Positions 8,112-16,934 of a stretch of DNA of 43,406 nt are shown piece after piece. The translations under genes were made by a program, and so were the position numbers. The stretch's first letter is position 1, and the number at the start of each line of letters is the position of its first letter. Location of the stretch: the NCBI GenBank assembly GCA_031385545.1, contig JANNBN010000143.1:1-43406 (forward strand). The letters run 5' to 3'. The stretch comes from JANNBN01 sp031385545. Its GTDB lineage: Bacteria; Actinomycetota; Acidimicrobiia; Acidimicrobiales; JANYDT01. The notes under the pieces are model-generated. The model was given only the letters and a program-made list of their open reading frames with translations, did no database searches and had not been told where the DNA came from.

Positions 8112-9392
8112 ATGACAACACTTCGCGTCTGTTTCGTGACGAACCGCCCGGCCTGGCCCCTGTTTCCTGGCTTTAAGCGTCGCGCCGGGATGGTGCTCGA
8201 GGCGCTGACGCAACACGGTGACGTACACGTCCTGATGACGCTGCCGGACTCGTACCCATCGGTCCCGGTGCCCCCATCGATTGATCCGACCCACGTCACC
8301 CTGCTGGATGCAGCACGGCCGGCAAAGGCCACTGCTGTTCTCCGCTGGGTGCGCGGTCAGCTTCCCATGTCGATGAACACCGTCGATTGGGGTGCTCGAG
8401 GAAGCGAGATCGAGCAACTACTGGCCGCGGGTCATTACGACGTCGTCTGGGTGCTCGCCGGCACCGCCTGGCCTCTCGTTCGATCGTTCGCGGCTGTTTC
8501 GTCCACACCGGTTGTGGTCGATCTCGACGACCTCGAGGACGAAAAGATCCGGCACCGGCTCGCCGCCACGAAATTCGATCTGCGTGACGCCAAGGCTGCC
8601 GTAGCGCGTCTGATCGACATCACCGATGCTCGGCGTTGGAGTGCGCTCCACAAGGACATCTTCTCCCTCGCCGCTGCCGTGACCGTGTGTTCGCAGTTGG
8701 ACACTGACAAGCTCAATCGTCGGCTCGGTTACCGGTCGGTCTACGCCGTTCCAAACGGGTACGCCGACCCAGACCGTCGCCAGACCGACGCTGACTTGGC
8801 TGGCTCTGAGCCGATCTTGCTGTTCGTGGGCGACCTTGAATATCGCCCCAACGCCGAAGCAGCACGCTTCCTCTGCGAGCGGGTCCTCCCCATCGTCAGA
8901 CGCACGATCCCCAGCGCACGAGTGCGGCTTGTCGGCGGAACAGGAAAAAAATCACATCTGGGGGAACTTCCCGGCGTGGAACTTGTCGGACCCGTCGATT
9001 CGATCGAAGCAGAACTGCTGCGCGCGTCGGTGAGCTGCGCGCCGCTGTTATCTGGTGGTGGAACTCGGATCAAGATCATCGAGGCCTTCGCGTACTGCGT
9101 TCCGGTTGTAGCCACGACCGTCGGTGCCGAGGGCCTTGACGTAGTTCATGGCGAACAACTCATGATCGGCGACTCTCCTGAGAGTTTTGCTGCCCATTGC
9201 TGTGCCGTCATTCGCGACCGGGATTGCCGGGACCGGCTGCGGTCACAGGGGCGGATTACCTTCGATCGCTCCTATACAGCGGCGGCTGTCGCTCTGAGCG
9301 TTCAGACCGTTCTCGAGGCGTTGGTGGGGCCTTCTCAACCACCAGTAGTACAATCCGTCGTCTCTCCGAATCGTGTAGAGACCCTGAAGTAG
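8112..9392 (+). CDS. GT4-like glycosyltransferase (GT-B fold)
   Basis: A 426-residue retaining glycosyltransferase, probably cytosolic or membrane-associated, adding a sugar to the lipid-linked repeat unit. The N-terminal domain starts TTLRVCFVTNRPAW, with a donor/acceptor-side loop FKRRAGMVLEAL. The C-terminal domain has LLFVGDLEYRPNAEAARFL, the LVGPVDS segment and GGGTRIKIIEAFAYCVPVVATTVGAEGL, which holds the conserved E-x7-E-like nucleotide-sugar motif of GT4 enzymes. ATG at 8112 is preferred to the in-frame TTG at 8091 because the protein then starts next to the Rossmann strand. The donor and linkage cannot be told. It ends 11 bases before the Wzz-like gene, so the two probably form an operon. 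Confidence 0.85.
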   Translation: MTTLRVCFVTNRPAWPLFPGFKRRAGMVLEALTQHGDVHVLMTLPDSYPSVPVPPSIDPTHVTLLDAARPAKATAVLRWVRGQLPMSMNTVDWGARGSEIEQLLAAGHYDVVWVLAGTAWPLVRSFAAVSSTPVVVDLDDLEDEKIRHRLAATKFDLRDAKAAVARLIDITDARRWSALHKDIFSLAAAVTVCSQLDTDKLNRRLGYRSVYAVPNGYADPDRRQTDADLAGSEPILLFVGDLEYRPNAEAARFLCERVLPIVRRTIPSARVRLVGGTGKKSHLGELPGVELVGPVDSIEAELLRASVSCAPLLSGGGTRIKIIEAFAYCVPVVATTVGAEGLDVVHGEQLMIGDSPESFAAHCCAVIRDRDCRDRLRSQGRITFDRSYTAAAVALSVQTVLEALVGPSQPPVVQSVVSPNRVETLK

Positions 9393-9403
9393 GCAGTGTC
9401 CGC

Positions 9404-10972
9404 ATGGAACTTCGCATTCTTTTCAGTTCGATTCGCCGTTGGTGGATGCCGATCGTGCTTGCGGCGGCGGCATTCTCCCAGATGGCCTTTCTCTTTGCGT
9501 TGTCCGCAAGTGCAACTTCCACGGCACGGGCCTCGTTGATCATTCAGCCGCCGGCTTCAACTCTCGGTGGCAACATCAACTATGCGGACCCGGATCGCTA
9601 CGTGGATACGCAACTCGCGGTGCTCAAGAGCCCTCAAGTCACCGCTCGGGTCGCCGAGGCGCTCCAATACACGGGGTCGCCCGATGGACTCACCTCTCGG
9701 GTGAGAGTCGTACACACGCCGAAGTCGGACCTGGTTCGGGTGTTCGCGACTGCAGCAACTGACAAGGAAGCGGTCGACCTTGCTAACGCATACGTCAAGG
9801 CGTTCATCGCCGACCAGGACACCCGTCTCGATTCCGCGCGAGGGCCAGAACTTGAACTGATCACCCAACGCCTCGAAGCCATCGGGGAGCGCCTGCGCTC
9901 AGCTGAAGACAAGGTCTACAACGACCCCAGCGACTCCGGCGCCCGCGTTGACCGCGATGCGTTGCTGGTCGAATACACCGAACTCGTCCGGTCTCGCACG
10001 GCCTACGAGTTCACAAACCGAGCGCGCGTGAACTCGTCAATCGCAGAGTTCGCATCCGGGGCTGAGCGTTCGGGTGTTCGCCCTCCGGTCAAGTGGACCG
10101 TCACCGGCTTTGTGGTCGGCGCTCTCTTGGCGGCAGCCTTCGCGGTTGCCTGGTCCTGGCTCTCACCTCACGTCGTCGACGACCGCCAGCTCGGTGAGCT
10201 CGTCGGCTCGCCGGTCGGACCGAAACTGCCGTGGCTCCGTCCTCAGCCCAACAACGCCAATTGGTTCTTGCAGCAGACGACCAGTCCCTATTCGGCAGCC
10301 GTCAAGGACATCGCGATCAGAGCCGACAACGCAGTCCCGCTTTCCGACACCTTCAAGATCGCGGTTGTCGGCGTCCGCCGCGGGCTCGGTGCCTCTGGAC
10401 TCGCCGTCAGCCTCGCTTCTTTCTTCTCGCGGTCTGCGCCGGTGCTTCTGGTCGACGGCAACACCGAGGACTCCGACCTATCCGTAGCGTTCGACGCATT
10501 CGACGGCGAACGAATCTCGATGTTCGACCGACACGGTGCGCACGACCAAGGCGAATTCCGACGCCTTCTCAAGCGATTGCCGGGCACCGAGATCGACTTC
10601 ATGGGTGGCATTGCCCCCCGTCTCAACCGCTTCAACCTCGAACCTATCGTCAACAAGTTCGCCGAGGGATCAGACGTGGTTGTCGTCGATTGCGCACCCT
10701 TCAGCGAAAGCGCCCTGACGATTTCGGTCTGCGAGGTCGCGGACGTCGTCGTGCTTGTCGTGCCGGAACGCCGGCTCATGCAAGACACGATCCGGCAATT
10801 CATGACCCAGGTCGGCGATACACCTGTCGTTGCAGTGGTCAGCAGCCGCCACCGTACGCCGTCGTCGAACCGCTCACGCAAGCCAGTTCCGGTCCGCCAG
10901 CGGCCCGAAAATCAACTCAACACCCTTGATTCCAGCTTTGCACCAGGCCACGAAGCGCCGGTCAAAGTCTGA
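9404..10972 (+). CDS. Wzz-like polysaccharide co-polymerase fused to a degenerate BY-kinase domain
   Basis: A 522-residue protein with two membrane segments (about residues 13-33 and 229-253) enclosing an extracytoplasmic region of Wzz/CapA type (YVDTQLAVLKSPQVTARVAEAL), followed by a cytoplasmic P-loop-like domain. Such proteins control chain length and Wzy activity. The kinase-like part is degenerate. The Walker A position (about residues 318-334) reads VGVRRGLGASGLA with no GK[ST], while Walker A' LLVDGNTEDSDL and Walker B VVVVDCAPFSES are recognisable. The C-terminus has no tyrosine cluster, so autophosphorylation is unlikely. ATG at 9404 is chosen because the upstream extension would overlap the previous gene. 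The last 11 bases overlap the convergent acetyltransferase. Confidence 0.85.
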   Translation: MELRILFSSIRRWWMPIVLAAAAFSQMAFLFALSASATSTARASLIIQPPASTLGGNINYADPDRYVDTQLAVLKSPQVTARVAEALQYTGSPDGLTSRVRVVHTPKSDLVRVFATAATDKEAVDLANAYVKAFIADQDTRLDSARGPELELITQRLEAIGERLRSAEDKVYNDPSDSGARVDRDALLVEYTELVRSRTAYEFTNRARVNSSIAEFASGAERSGVRPPVKWTVTGFVVGALLAAAFAVAWSWLSPHVVDDRQLGELVGSPVGPKLPWLRPQPNNANWFLQQTTSPYSAAVKDIAIRADNAVPLSDTFKIAVVGVRRGLGASGLAVSLASFFSRSAPVLLVDGNTEDSDLSVAFDAFDGERISMFDRHGAHDQGEFRRLLKRLPGTEIDFMGGIAPRLNRFNLEPIVNKFAEGSDVVVVDCAPFSESALTISVCEVADVVVLVVPERRLMQDTIRQFMTQVGDTPVVAVVSSRHRTPSSNRSRKPVPVRQRPENQLNTLDSSFAPGHEAPVKV

Positions 10973-11420
10973 TGGCTCGATAGCCTTCGGCGGTCGAACC
11001 GATCCGTGTGGCCGGAACACCAGCCATGATCGAGTGGGGTTCGACGTCCTTGGTCACGACCGCATTCGCTGCAATGACACTGGAGTGACCGACAGTGATC
11101 GGCCCGATGATCCGAGAGCCAGGGCCGATGTACACGTTGTCCTCTACGGTTGGACCGATCGTGGCCTCTTCGGAGACGTAGGCCTCTTTCGCGCCCAGGG
11201 TGCAACCCTGTCCGATCACGCATCCCTCGCCGATAACTGCGCGTTTGTGCAAAACAACCCCAATTCCCCCGTACGCAAACCGGCTGCTCTTGCCGATAAC
11301 TGTGGTAACGGGCACGACTGAGTTGAAAAGGAGGAAGATGATGAACTCAATACCTCGAGATGCAACACCAAACCGGCCGAAAAACCGTTGGTTGAGCTTG
11401 TGCAAGAGAACGGCGTTCAT
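10962..11420 (-). CDS. Hexapeptide-repeat acetyltransferase, serine acetyltransferase-like
   Basis: A 152-residue left-handed beta-helix acyltransferase. Repeats with the [LIV]-G-x4 pattern run from IGEGCVIGQGCTLG through VYIGPGSRIIGPITVGHSSVIAANAVV, ending in AGVPATRIG. This resembles the C-terminal part of CysE, but it lacks most of the CysE N-terminal domain. In this context it most likely O-acetylates a sugar of the polysaccharide or its precursor. ATG at 11420 is preferred over 11435 because AAGGAAG lies four to ten bases upstream. Its start codon overlaps, on the opposite strand, the proposed start of the next glycosyltransferase (CATG, 11418-11421). It converges on the Wzz-like gene. 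Confidence 0.82.
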   Translation of the reverse strand: MNAVLLHKLNQRFFGRFGVASRGIEFIIFLLFNSVVPVTTVIGKSSRFAYGGIGVVLHKRAVIGEGCVIGQGCTLGAKEAYVSEEATIGPTVEDNVYIGPGSRIIGPITVGHSSVIAANAVVTKDVEPHSIMAGVPATRIGSTAEGYRAIRL

Positions 11421-12696
11421 GAATCTTCCTTTCAACGCTGGGCGGTCCCGAACTTCCGCCGCAGCTGGTTCGTCACCACCTGTAAAGCTACCCGGGCCGA
11501 CGAGCGGCTCCGAAGCTGATCTTTCCGCTCCTCCGGGTGGAGTCCTGTCCTTTTCGGCTGGCGACTACTGGTATCACAGCCACGCACACGCCGACTTCCA
11601 GATCTGCCGAGAACTCGCCCTCACTCGCCCAGTGCTCATCGTCAACAGCATGGGTATGCGTATGCCGTCGATGACAAGTGGCGACGGCTGGATGAGAATC
11701 CGCCGGAAACTGAAGTCCATGGCCAAAGTGGTCAGGAAGCCCGAACCCAACACGACCGTCCTCTCTCCTCTGTTCCTACCGATGTACGGCAACGGTTGGA
11801 CTGCTCGCTTGAACCGATCATTCGTCAGCGCACAGATCAGGATCGTCGCGGCGATGGTCGGCCCGTTCACGTACCGGATCGTGGCAAACCCCACGGCATG
11901 GCCGATCGCTCAGAACATCGGTGACGGGCCGATCGTCTTTTATCGGGTGGACCACTTCTCGGCCACCGAGGATGTCGACCGTGCTCGCATCGAAGCCCTC
12001 GAGGACCAGGCTTTCGCAGAAGCGGATTCGGTCTTCTATGCCAGTTCAGCGTTGATGCGCAACGAACGGGATCGCCATCACGGCAAGGCGATACTTCTTG
12101 AGCACGGGGTTGACCTCTCACTGTTCGACGCGAGCGTCCAACACGACGAACCGGCCGACCTCGCGCGAATCGCTCACCCTCGAGTGGTCATGATGGGTTC
12201 CCTGGAAAAGAGTGATCGGGTCGCCCAAACACTGGAGATCGCTGCGCTCGTCCCCGAGTTGCAGATGGTGATCATCGGCGGCGGGGTCGGCAAGATCACA
12301 AGTTCGTCATTGCCCAACGTTCACTTCCTCGGCCAGAAGGCGCCCGTAGAACTACCCGCGTACCTCGCTCATGTTGACGTCGGTCTTGTCGTCGTCGCCC
12401 GCTCAGAATGGGGAGTTGCAGCCAGCCCCATCAAACTCAAGGAGTACCTCGCGGCCGGCTTGCCCGTCGTGTCATCGTGGTTCGACGGTGTCGAAGGCTT
12501 TGGCGACGTGGTTCGGTTCGGCACGACCGTCGAAGAGGTAGCAGCAGCAGCGCGCACGACAGCAGCCGATCAGGGGCCCGGGACTCGCGCCGATCGCTTG
12601 GACTGGGTTCGCAGCCAGGGCTGGGACGCAAAAGCTCGAGAGATGCTCAGCGTGCTTGCCGCCATCAGCGCTGCGAAGGCCGCTGAGTTGTCCTGA
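11419..12696 (+). CDS. GT-B glycosyltransferase with N-terminal HSHAHAD motif (copy 1)
   Basis: About 425 residues. The core opens with FSAGDYWYHSHAHADFQ and contains IVNSMGMRMP, RIRRKLKSM, LSPLFLPMYGNGW, IVANPTAWPIAQ, FYRVDHFS, LEHGVDLSLFD and a GT4-type end WGVAASPIKLKEYLAAGLPVV. It aligns end to end with the gene at 20459, so the two are paralogues or a divergent pair. It resembles TuaH-like glycosyltransferases; donor unknown. The start is uncertain: ATG at 11419 adds about 40 weakly conserved residues before the core and has only a poor ribosome binding site, but no better start lies closer to the core. It is divergent from the acetyltransferase and convergent with the flippase. Confidence 0.83.
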   Translation: MNLPFNAGRSRTSAAAGSSPPVKLPGPTSGSEADLSAPPGGVLSFSAGDYWYHSHAHADFQICRELALTRPVLIVNSMGMRMPSMTSGDGWMRIRRKLKSMAKVVRKPEPNTTVLSPLFLPMYGNGWTARLNRSFVSAQIRIVAAMVGPFTYRIVANPTAWPIAQNIGDGPIVFYRVDHFSATEDVDRARIEALEDQAFAEADSVFYASSALMRNERDRHHGKAILLEHGVDLSLFDASVQHDEPADLARIAHPRVVMMGSLEKSDRVAQTLEIAALVPELQMVIIGGGVGKITSSSLPNVHFLGQKAPVELPAYLAHVDVGLVVVARSEWGVAASPIKLKEYLAAGLPVVSSWFDGVEGFGDVVRFGTTVEEVAAAARTTAADQGPGTRADRLDWVRSQGWDAKAREMLSVLAAISAAKAAELS

Positions 12697-12756
12697 CCGT
12701 AACGGTTGACCCGGTTGACCTCGTCCGGCCGAACGCGGAAAGGCCCGGACCGTTGT

Positions 12757-14022
12757 TCAGGCCCGAAGATGGCGCGGTGCTCGACGACGGGAACGTCTGG
12801 GGCGTCGGCGTATGGCCGGTTTGCGACTGGCACCAAATATCGAGGCCCACAACATGACGAGCACTGCCAGTTCCGCAACGACACTCGCAATCGCTGCGCC
12901 GCGTGGACCATTGCCTGGAATCAGCGTCACATACAACGTGATGGAAACCACCGCACCGACTAAATGAGCTGCGGCCCGTTGCTTGCGTCGACCGAGGCCG
13001 ATCAACAGATTCGCCGCGTGCGGAACCATCCCGCGTATTGGCAGTATCGCTCCGAGAATGAAGAAGAGTGTCGGATCGACCCCGAATCGGGTCGGCAACC
13101 GCCGAGTCAACGGGATGGATGCGATGCCCATGACCACCCATCCCACCAACCCGTACGTCACGGTAATTGCCGACACCTTCAGTAGCCGCTTCCTGGCAGC
13201 TCGCGGATTGTCCTGCTCCACGACGAGGCGGGCCTGGAGAGTTCCGGCAAGGGCTCTGAGCGGGAGAGCCAGCACCTGAAACAGCCGAAAGACTGCGGAG
13301 TATTGAGCAGCGGCGATCTCGCCTGAAATTCTCAGCACGAACGTCTTATCGATCTCTTCCTGGACCGACGTCGCTGCTCCGCCGACCTGGTAGCCGGTCA
13401 ACGAGTGCACAAAGAGTCGATCAGGCCTTGCGGGACGGATCCCGTGCAACCGGAGGAGGAGGCAGCCGGCACCGATCCACGACAGCAGCGAGGACATGCT
13501 CACGACGACCACCAGTCGAGTGCTGATCAGCGCACCGATAACCAGACCGATCGCCCGTAAGACCGCGACGGTGGAGCGGACCGAAGCAGCCGCCCTCATG
13601 CCTTTGGTCACCTGACGGGAAGCTGCGATTGAATGCGTGAGCCAGAGCGCAAAATCGCCCGTGATCACAATCAAGGCAACCGATACACGGGCGGAGGGAA
13701 TCATGAAGTGGGTCAAAACGGCCACCAATCCAAGCGCAAAGGGGAAGCTCCCGACGAGGCTCGACAATCCACGCCCCAGGCCGAGACGCCAGTGGTCCGT
13801 CGCCCGCGCGGTTACCTCAAGCACGGCCATCGGGACGCCCTGCCACATCAAAGCCCCGACCGACGTGGTGATGCCCAGAATTCCCGCATACTCGCCGTAT
13901 TCACGCTCTGGAATCAGCAACACCAGGACAACAAATGATGCGATGGAGCAGGCGAGCGCCACGCCTTCGCTGAGCAACGTCACGGCAAAACCACGAACCA
14001 CATGTTTAGGGAATGACGGCAT
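12757..14022 (-). CDS. Wzx-like polysaccharide flippase (MOP superfamily)
   Basis: A 421-residue polytopic membrane protein with about 12 hydrophobic segments spread along its length, starting VRGFAVTLLSEGVALACSIASF, as expected for O-antigen/teichuronic-acid flippases. Charged residues cluster in loops, for example SVQEEIDKTFVLRISG in the middle, a region commonly conserved in this family. The C-terminal tail is very Arg-rich (RKPAIRRRPRRSRRRAPR). It would translocate the undecaprenyl-PP-linked repeat unit to the outer face for Wzy. It is convergent with the glycosyltransferase (60-bp gap) and divergent from the GMC oxidoreductase. No other flippase or ABC exporter is in the window. Confidence 0.85.
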   Translation of the reverse strand: MPSFPKHVVRGFAVTLLSEGVALACSIASFVVLVLLIPEREYGEYAGILGITTSVGALMWQGVPMAVLEVTARATDHWRLGLGRGLSSLVGSFPFALGLVAVLTHFMIPSARVSVALIVITGDFALWLTHSIAASRQVTKGMRAAASVRSTVAVLRAIGLVIGALISTRLVVVVSMSSLLSWIGAGCLLLRLHGIRPARPDRLFVHSLTGYQVGGAATSVQEEIDKTFVLRISGEIAAAQYSAVFRLFQVLALPLRALAGTLQARLVVEQDNPRAARKRLLKVSAITVTYGLVGWVVMGIASIPLTRRLPTRFGVDPTLFFILGAILPIRGMVPHAANLLIGLGRRKQRAAAHLVGAVVSITLYVTLIPGNGPRGAAIASVVAELAVLVMLWASIFGASRKPAIRRRPRRSRRRAPRHLRA

Positions 14023-14141
14023 CGCTACTCACTCTGGGCCGTGGGGCGGACTGACAGGTCCCTCCCGGGTTCACCGGTGAGATGAGCATCGGTTCTCCGT
14101 GGACGGAAGGTAATCTTAGGGCTCGACCAAACGGGACCGAG

Positions 14142-15674
14142 ATGGACACAGAACACGACCTTTGCGTGATCGGGGCCGGCCCGGTCGGCATGCAAGCCGC
14201 ACTCTCCGCAGTATCTGTCGGGCTGCGCGTGCTCGTACTTGAGCGCGGTTCGCTGACCCCGTACGGGGCTTCGTTCGATCGCTCGGTCACTTCGGACCCC
14301 CCGTACCCGGACCCTGCGTCGACGCGGTCAAGCAGTGTTGGGGGTTCGTCATGGCGGTGGCGGTTGCTCAGCCCGAGCGGCGGATTCGGCGCTCGTCTGA
14401 CCTTGGAGCCCGCCACCCTCGAACGCCGAGTCGACGGTATTGCGTCGTGGGGTCTTGGTATGACAGAACTGACGCCTTCGGTCGACCGGGTCCTGCGCAG
14501 TCTCTCAACCGGGCTGCGGGCCGAGGACCTGCTCCCGACAGCAGACGCTGCGGGTTCGCTGAGGATCAGCCACTTCGGATTCTGCCGATCTGCAGACATC
14601 CGAGCGATGTGGCCAACACTCGGCCGGTCCGGCTCGGTCGAGCTCAGAACGGGTGTCGAAGTCATCTCGCTCGACGTCAGCGGCCGGACAGTCGGATCGG
14701 CGATGGTGCGCAACACCGGGACCAACGACGCGCTGCGCCCCGTCCGGGCACGCCAGTTCCTCATCGCCGGGGCTGCCATCGACACCTGTCGGCTGCTGTT
14801 CGCCACCCAGCAGGACAATCCTTCGTTCGAACGCCTTGACGGACTGGGCCGGGGCATTTGCGATCATCCCCGCATGATCGGGACGACCGAGCTTCGCGCA
14901 CGCCTCATCGAGCTGATGGATCGTGCCATCTCAGGTGATCCACCGCGGCAACTCCGGTTCGAACCCACACCAAGCGTCCTCGCCGATGGTCTGCCAAGCG
15001 CCAGCGTGTCATTTGTTCCGCAGACCGGCCGAGATCTTCGTCGTCGTGCTGGCGAACGTCTTGCTTGGGGTGTCGCGCTTGTCGACAATGTCGGTGCGAC
15101 TCGAACCGGGCCGAAGGTGTCGGCGGGAATCGCCAACGTTATACAGCGGGCCTACCCGATCGTGAACCGAACCGGGCAGCGGCTCGGGATCTTCGGATTC
15201 GACACCGACAATCTGGCGCGGCCCGGTTCGTTCAAGGACAAAGCGGCCACCGCCCTCGTGATGGCCGAACAATTGGCCGACGAACGCAACCTGCTCAGGT
15301 TCGAGCGGGTCGACCGCAACACTTCGGCCCGGGCCTCGATCGAGTTTGGCGTGCCGTTCTCTTCAGAGGCGACGCTGCGCACCCTGTCCCTGATCGGTTC
15401 GGACATGCAACAACAAGGATTCGCCACAGCGCCGAACTGGGCTCCGGCTCCGACTGCGTTCTCCAGCCATCACCTGACCGGGGGAGCGTCTATCTCAGGT
15501 CCCTCCGCCATCGCAGACCGCAACGGCCTGGTCCACGGGACCGACAACCTTGCCGTGGCAGGTTTGGCGACATTCCCCTCAGCGGGACACGCGAACCCGA
15601 CCTTGTTGGCGATGGCGTTGGCTGACCGAACGGTCCGACAGTTGTGCGGTGGTGGCCGCAGCGACCCCGCCTGA
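14142..15674 (+). CDS. GMC-family FAD-dependent oxidoreductase
   Basis: A 510-residue flavoprotein. The N-terminal dinucleotide-binding motif is VIGAGPVGMQAALSAVSVG, followed by VLVLERG. A second FAD-contacting part is RQFLIAGAAIDTCRLL. The C-terminal HLTGGASISGPSA and VAGLATFPSAGHANPTLLAMALADR match the GMC C-terminal domain, with the His as likely active-site base. ATG at 14142 puts the motif within the first 20 residues; an in-frame start at 14082 would add 20 residues. The substrate is unknown; oxidation of a sugar or polyprenol-linked glycan hydroxyl is plausible from context. Its last 96 bases overlap the convergent polymerase gene. Confidence 0.82.
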   Translation: MDTEHDLCVIGAGPVGMQAALSAVSVGLRVLVLERGSLTPYGASFDRSVTSDPPYPDPASTRSSSVGGSSWRWRLLSPSGGFGARLTLEPATLERRVDGIASWGLGMTELTPSVDRVLRSLSTGLRAEDLLPTADAAGSLRISHFGFCRSADIRAMWPTLGRSGSVELRTGVEVISLDVSGRTVGSAMVRNTGTNDALRPVRARQFLIAGAAIDTCRLLFATQQDNPSFERLDGLGRGICDHPRMIGTTELRARLIELMDRAISGDPPRQLRFEPTPSVLADGLPSASVSFVPQTGRDLRRRAGERLAWGVALVDNVGATRTGPKVSAGIANVIQRAYPIVNRTGQRLGIFGFDTDNLARPGSFKDKAATALVMAEQLADERNLLRFERVDRNTSARASIEFGVPFSSEATLRTLSLIGSDMQQQGFATAPNWAPAPTAFSSHHLTGGASISGPSAIADRNGLVHGTDNLAVAGLATFPSAGHANPTLLAMALADRTVRQLCGGGRSDPA

Positions 15675-16934
15675 CGCATCGACAAGTTGGTAGGAGGCAG
15701 AGGAAAGCAGCGCGAACCAGCTCAACCAACCGAGGAACACAGCGTCAGAGACGCCGAGCAGCACGAGCGCAGCGACGCTCGAAACAATCCATGCCCCGTC
15801 ACTGGGCCGACGAGACATTGCCTTTGAGGCTCGCCACACCGTGCTGGCCGCCCACGCCGCCATGATCGCCGTTCCTACCCCGCCGATCTGGAGGACCTGT
15901 TCGAGGTAGGTGTTGTGCGCGTCAACGACGGGAAAATCACCAACTTCCCGGTTGATCTCGGGCCCAGGGCCCGTCGACGCTTCCCAAACAGCACCGAATC
16001 CGTAACCCTGCGCAAACTCCGCTCGGGCGAACGGAAGCGTGATCTTCCAGATCTCGGTGCGCCCCGTCAACGTTGTGTCCTTACCCGTCGCGTTGATCAG
16101 GGAGCCAACCGATGACGCAAGTGATGCGACCACGAGCATGAGACCGGCGAACAAGGTGAGCACGCGTAACGACGTGCGACCCCGCCGATCAAGCCGTTCC
16201 GAAAAGATGAAGATCGCGAACACCGCTGCGCCGAGCACGGCTGCCAGCAGGGCAGTCGTCGCTGTGGTGAACCGGAGCAAGACCCCAGCTGCGATGACCC
16301 ACAGCACACGCTTGCGGCCCAGTCGCTTGTCGGACATGAAGAACAGCACAGCAAGGAGCGCGACCTTCGCCAATGTGTTCTTGTGACCGAAAAAGACGCG
16401 GAGCCCGGTCTCGCTATCACCTGACAACGGAAGTGACGACGTTCCGGGAAATGCAGCCCACCACACAAATGCCGCGACGACTGCGACCTGCATCAAGCCA
16501 CCGAGCGTTCGACGGGTGCGTTCGTAACCCAACACCCCGACTGCAACGCTGACCGCGAGGACACGGGAGAACTCTCGGAACAGCTGCTGCACCGTCTGTC
16601 CGCGATCGATGGACCACCCGAGGCTCGTGACACACCAGACCACGAGCAGGACAAACGCTGGGTCGAATCGGACTCGGCCGATGATGTCTTTGGGGGTGAG
16701 GAGCAGGCCCAACCCAAGGAAGAAGGCGGTCGGCACGATTCGCACCACCGGGGGACCCGGAAGTGCGACAAAACTGGTGAGGAACGTGACGACGATGGTG
16801 ACTTGGAACGGCCAAACGAAGGGAACCTCTAAGCCAGACCGTTCAGTTCGAGCAGCAAGCAGCGCCGGATGGTGCTGAGATTTCGAACTCGTTCGATGTC
16901 GCGAATCGCTTCGCGAGGTCGCAGAACCGGTCAT
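15579..16934 (-). CDS. Wzy-like O-antigen polymerase/ligase family membrane protein
   Basis: A 451-residue polytopic protein with roughly 10-12 membrane segments. A large loop carries TLTGRTEIWKITLPFAR and VDAHNTYLEQVLQIGGVG, the Wzy_C signature with the conserved TGR-x-W and H-N-x-x-L elements. It would polymerise flipped repeat units at the outer face, or less likely ligate sugars. Its ATG overlaps the PL6 lyase stop by four bases, making it the last gene of a TPR - lyase - polymerase operon. The C-terminal 31 codons overlap the GMC gene on the other strand; the last residues (RHRQQGRVRVSR) are basic and may be a non-essential extension. Confidence 0.87.
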   Translation of the reverse strand: MTGSATSRSDSRHRTSSKSQHHPALLAARTERSGLEVPFVWPFQVTIVVTFLTSFVALPGPPVVRIVPTAFFLGLGLLLTPKDIIGRVRFDPAFVLLVVWCVTSLGWSIDRGQTVQQLFREFSRVLAVSVAVGVLGYERTRRTLGGLMQVAVVAAFVWWAAFPGTSSLPLSGDSETGLRVFFGHKNTLAKVALLAVLFFMSDKRLGRKRVLWVIAAGVLLRFTTATTALLAAVLGAAVFAIFIFSERLDRRGRTSLRVLTLFAGLMLVVASLASSVGSLINATGKDTTLTGRTEIWKITLPFARAEFAQGYGFGAVWEASTGPGPEINREVGDFPVVDAHNTYLEQVLQIGGVGTAIMAAWAASTVWRASKAMSRRPSDGAWIVSSVAALVLLGVSDAVFLGWLSWFALLSSASYQLVDASGGVAAATTAQLSDRSVSQRHRQQGRVRVSR

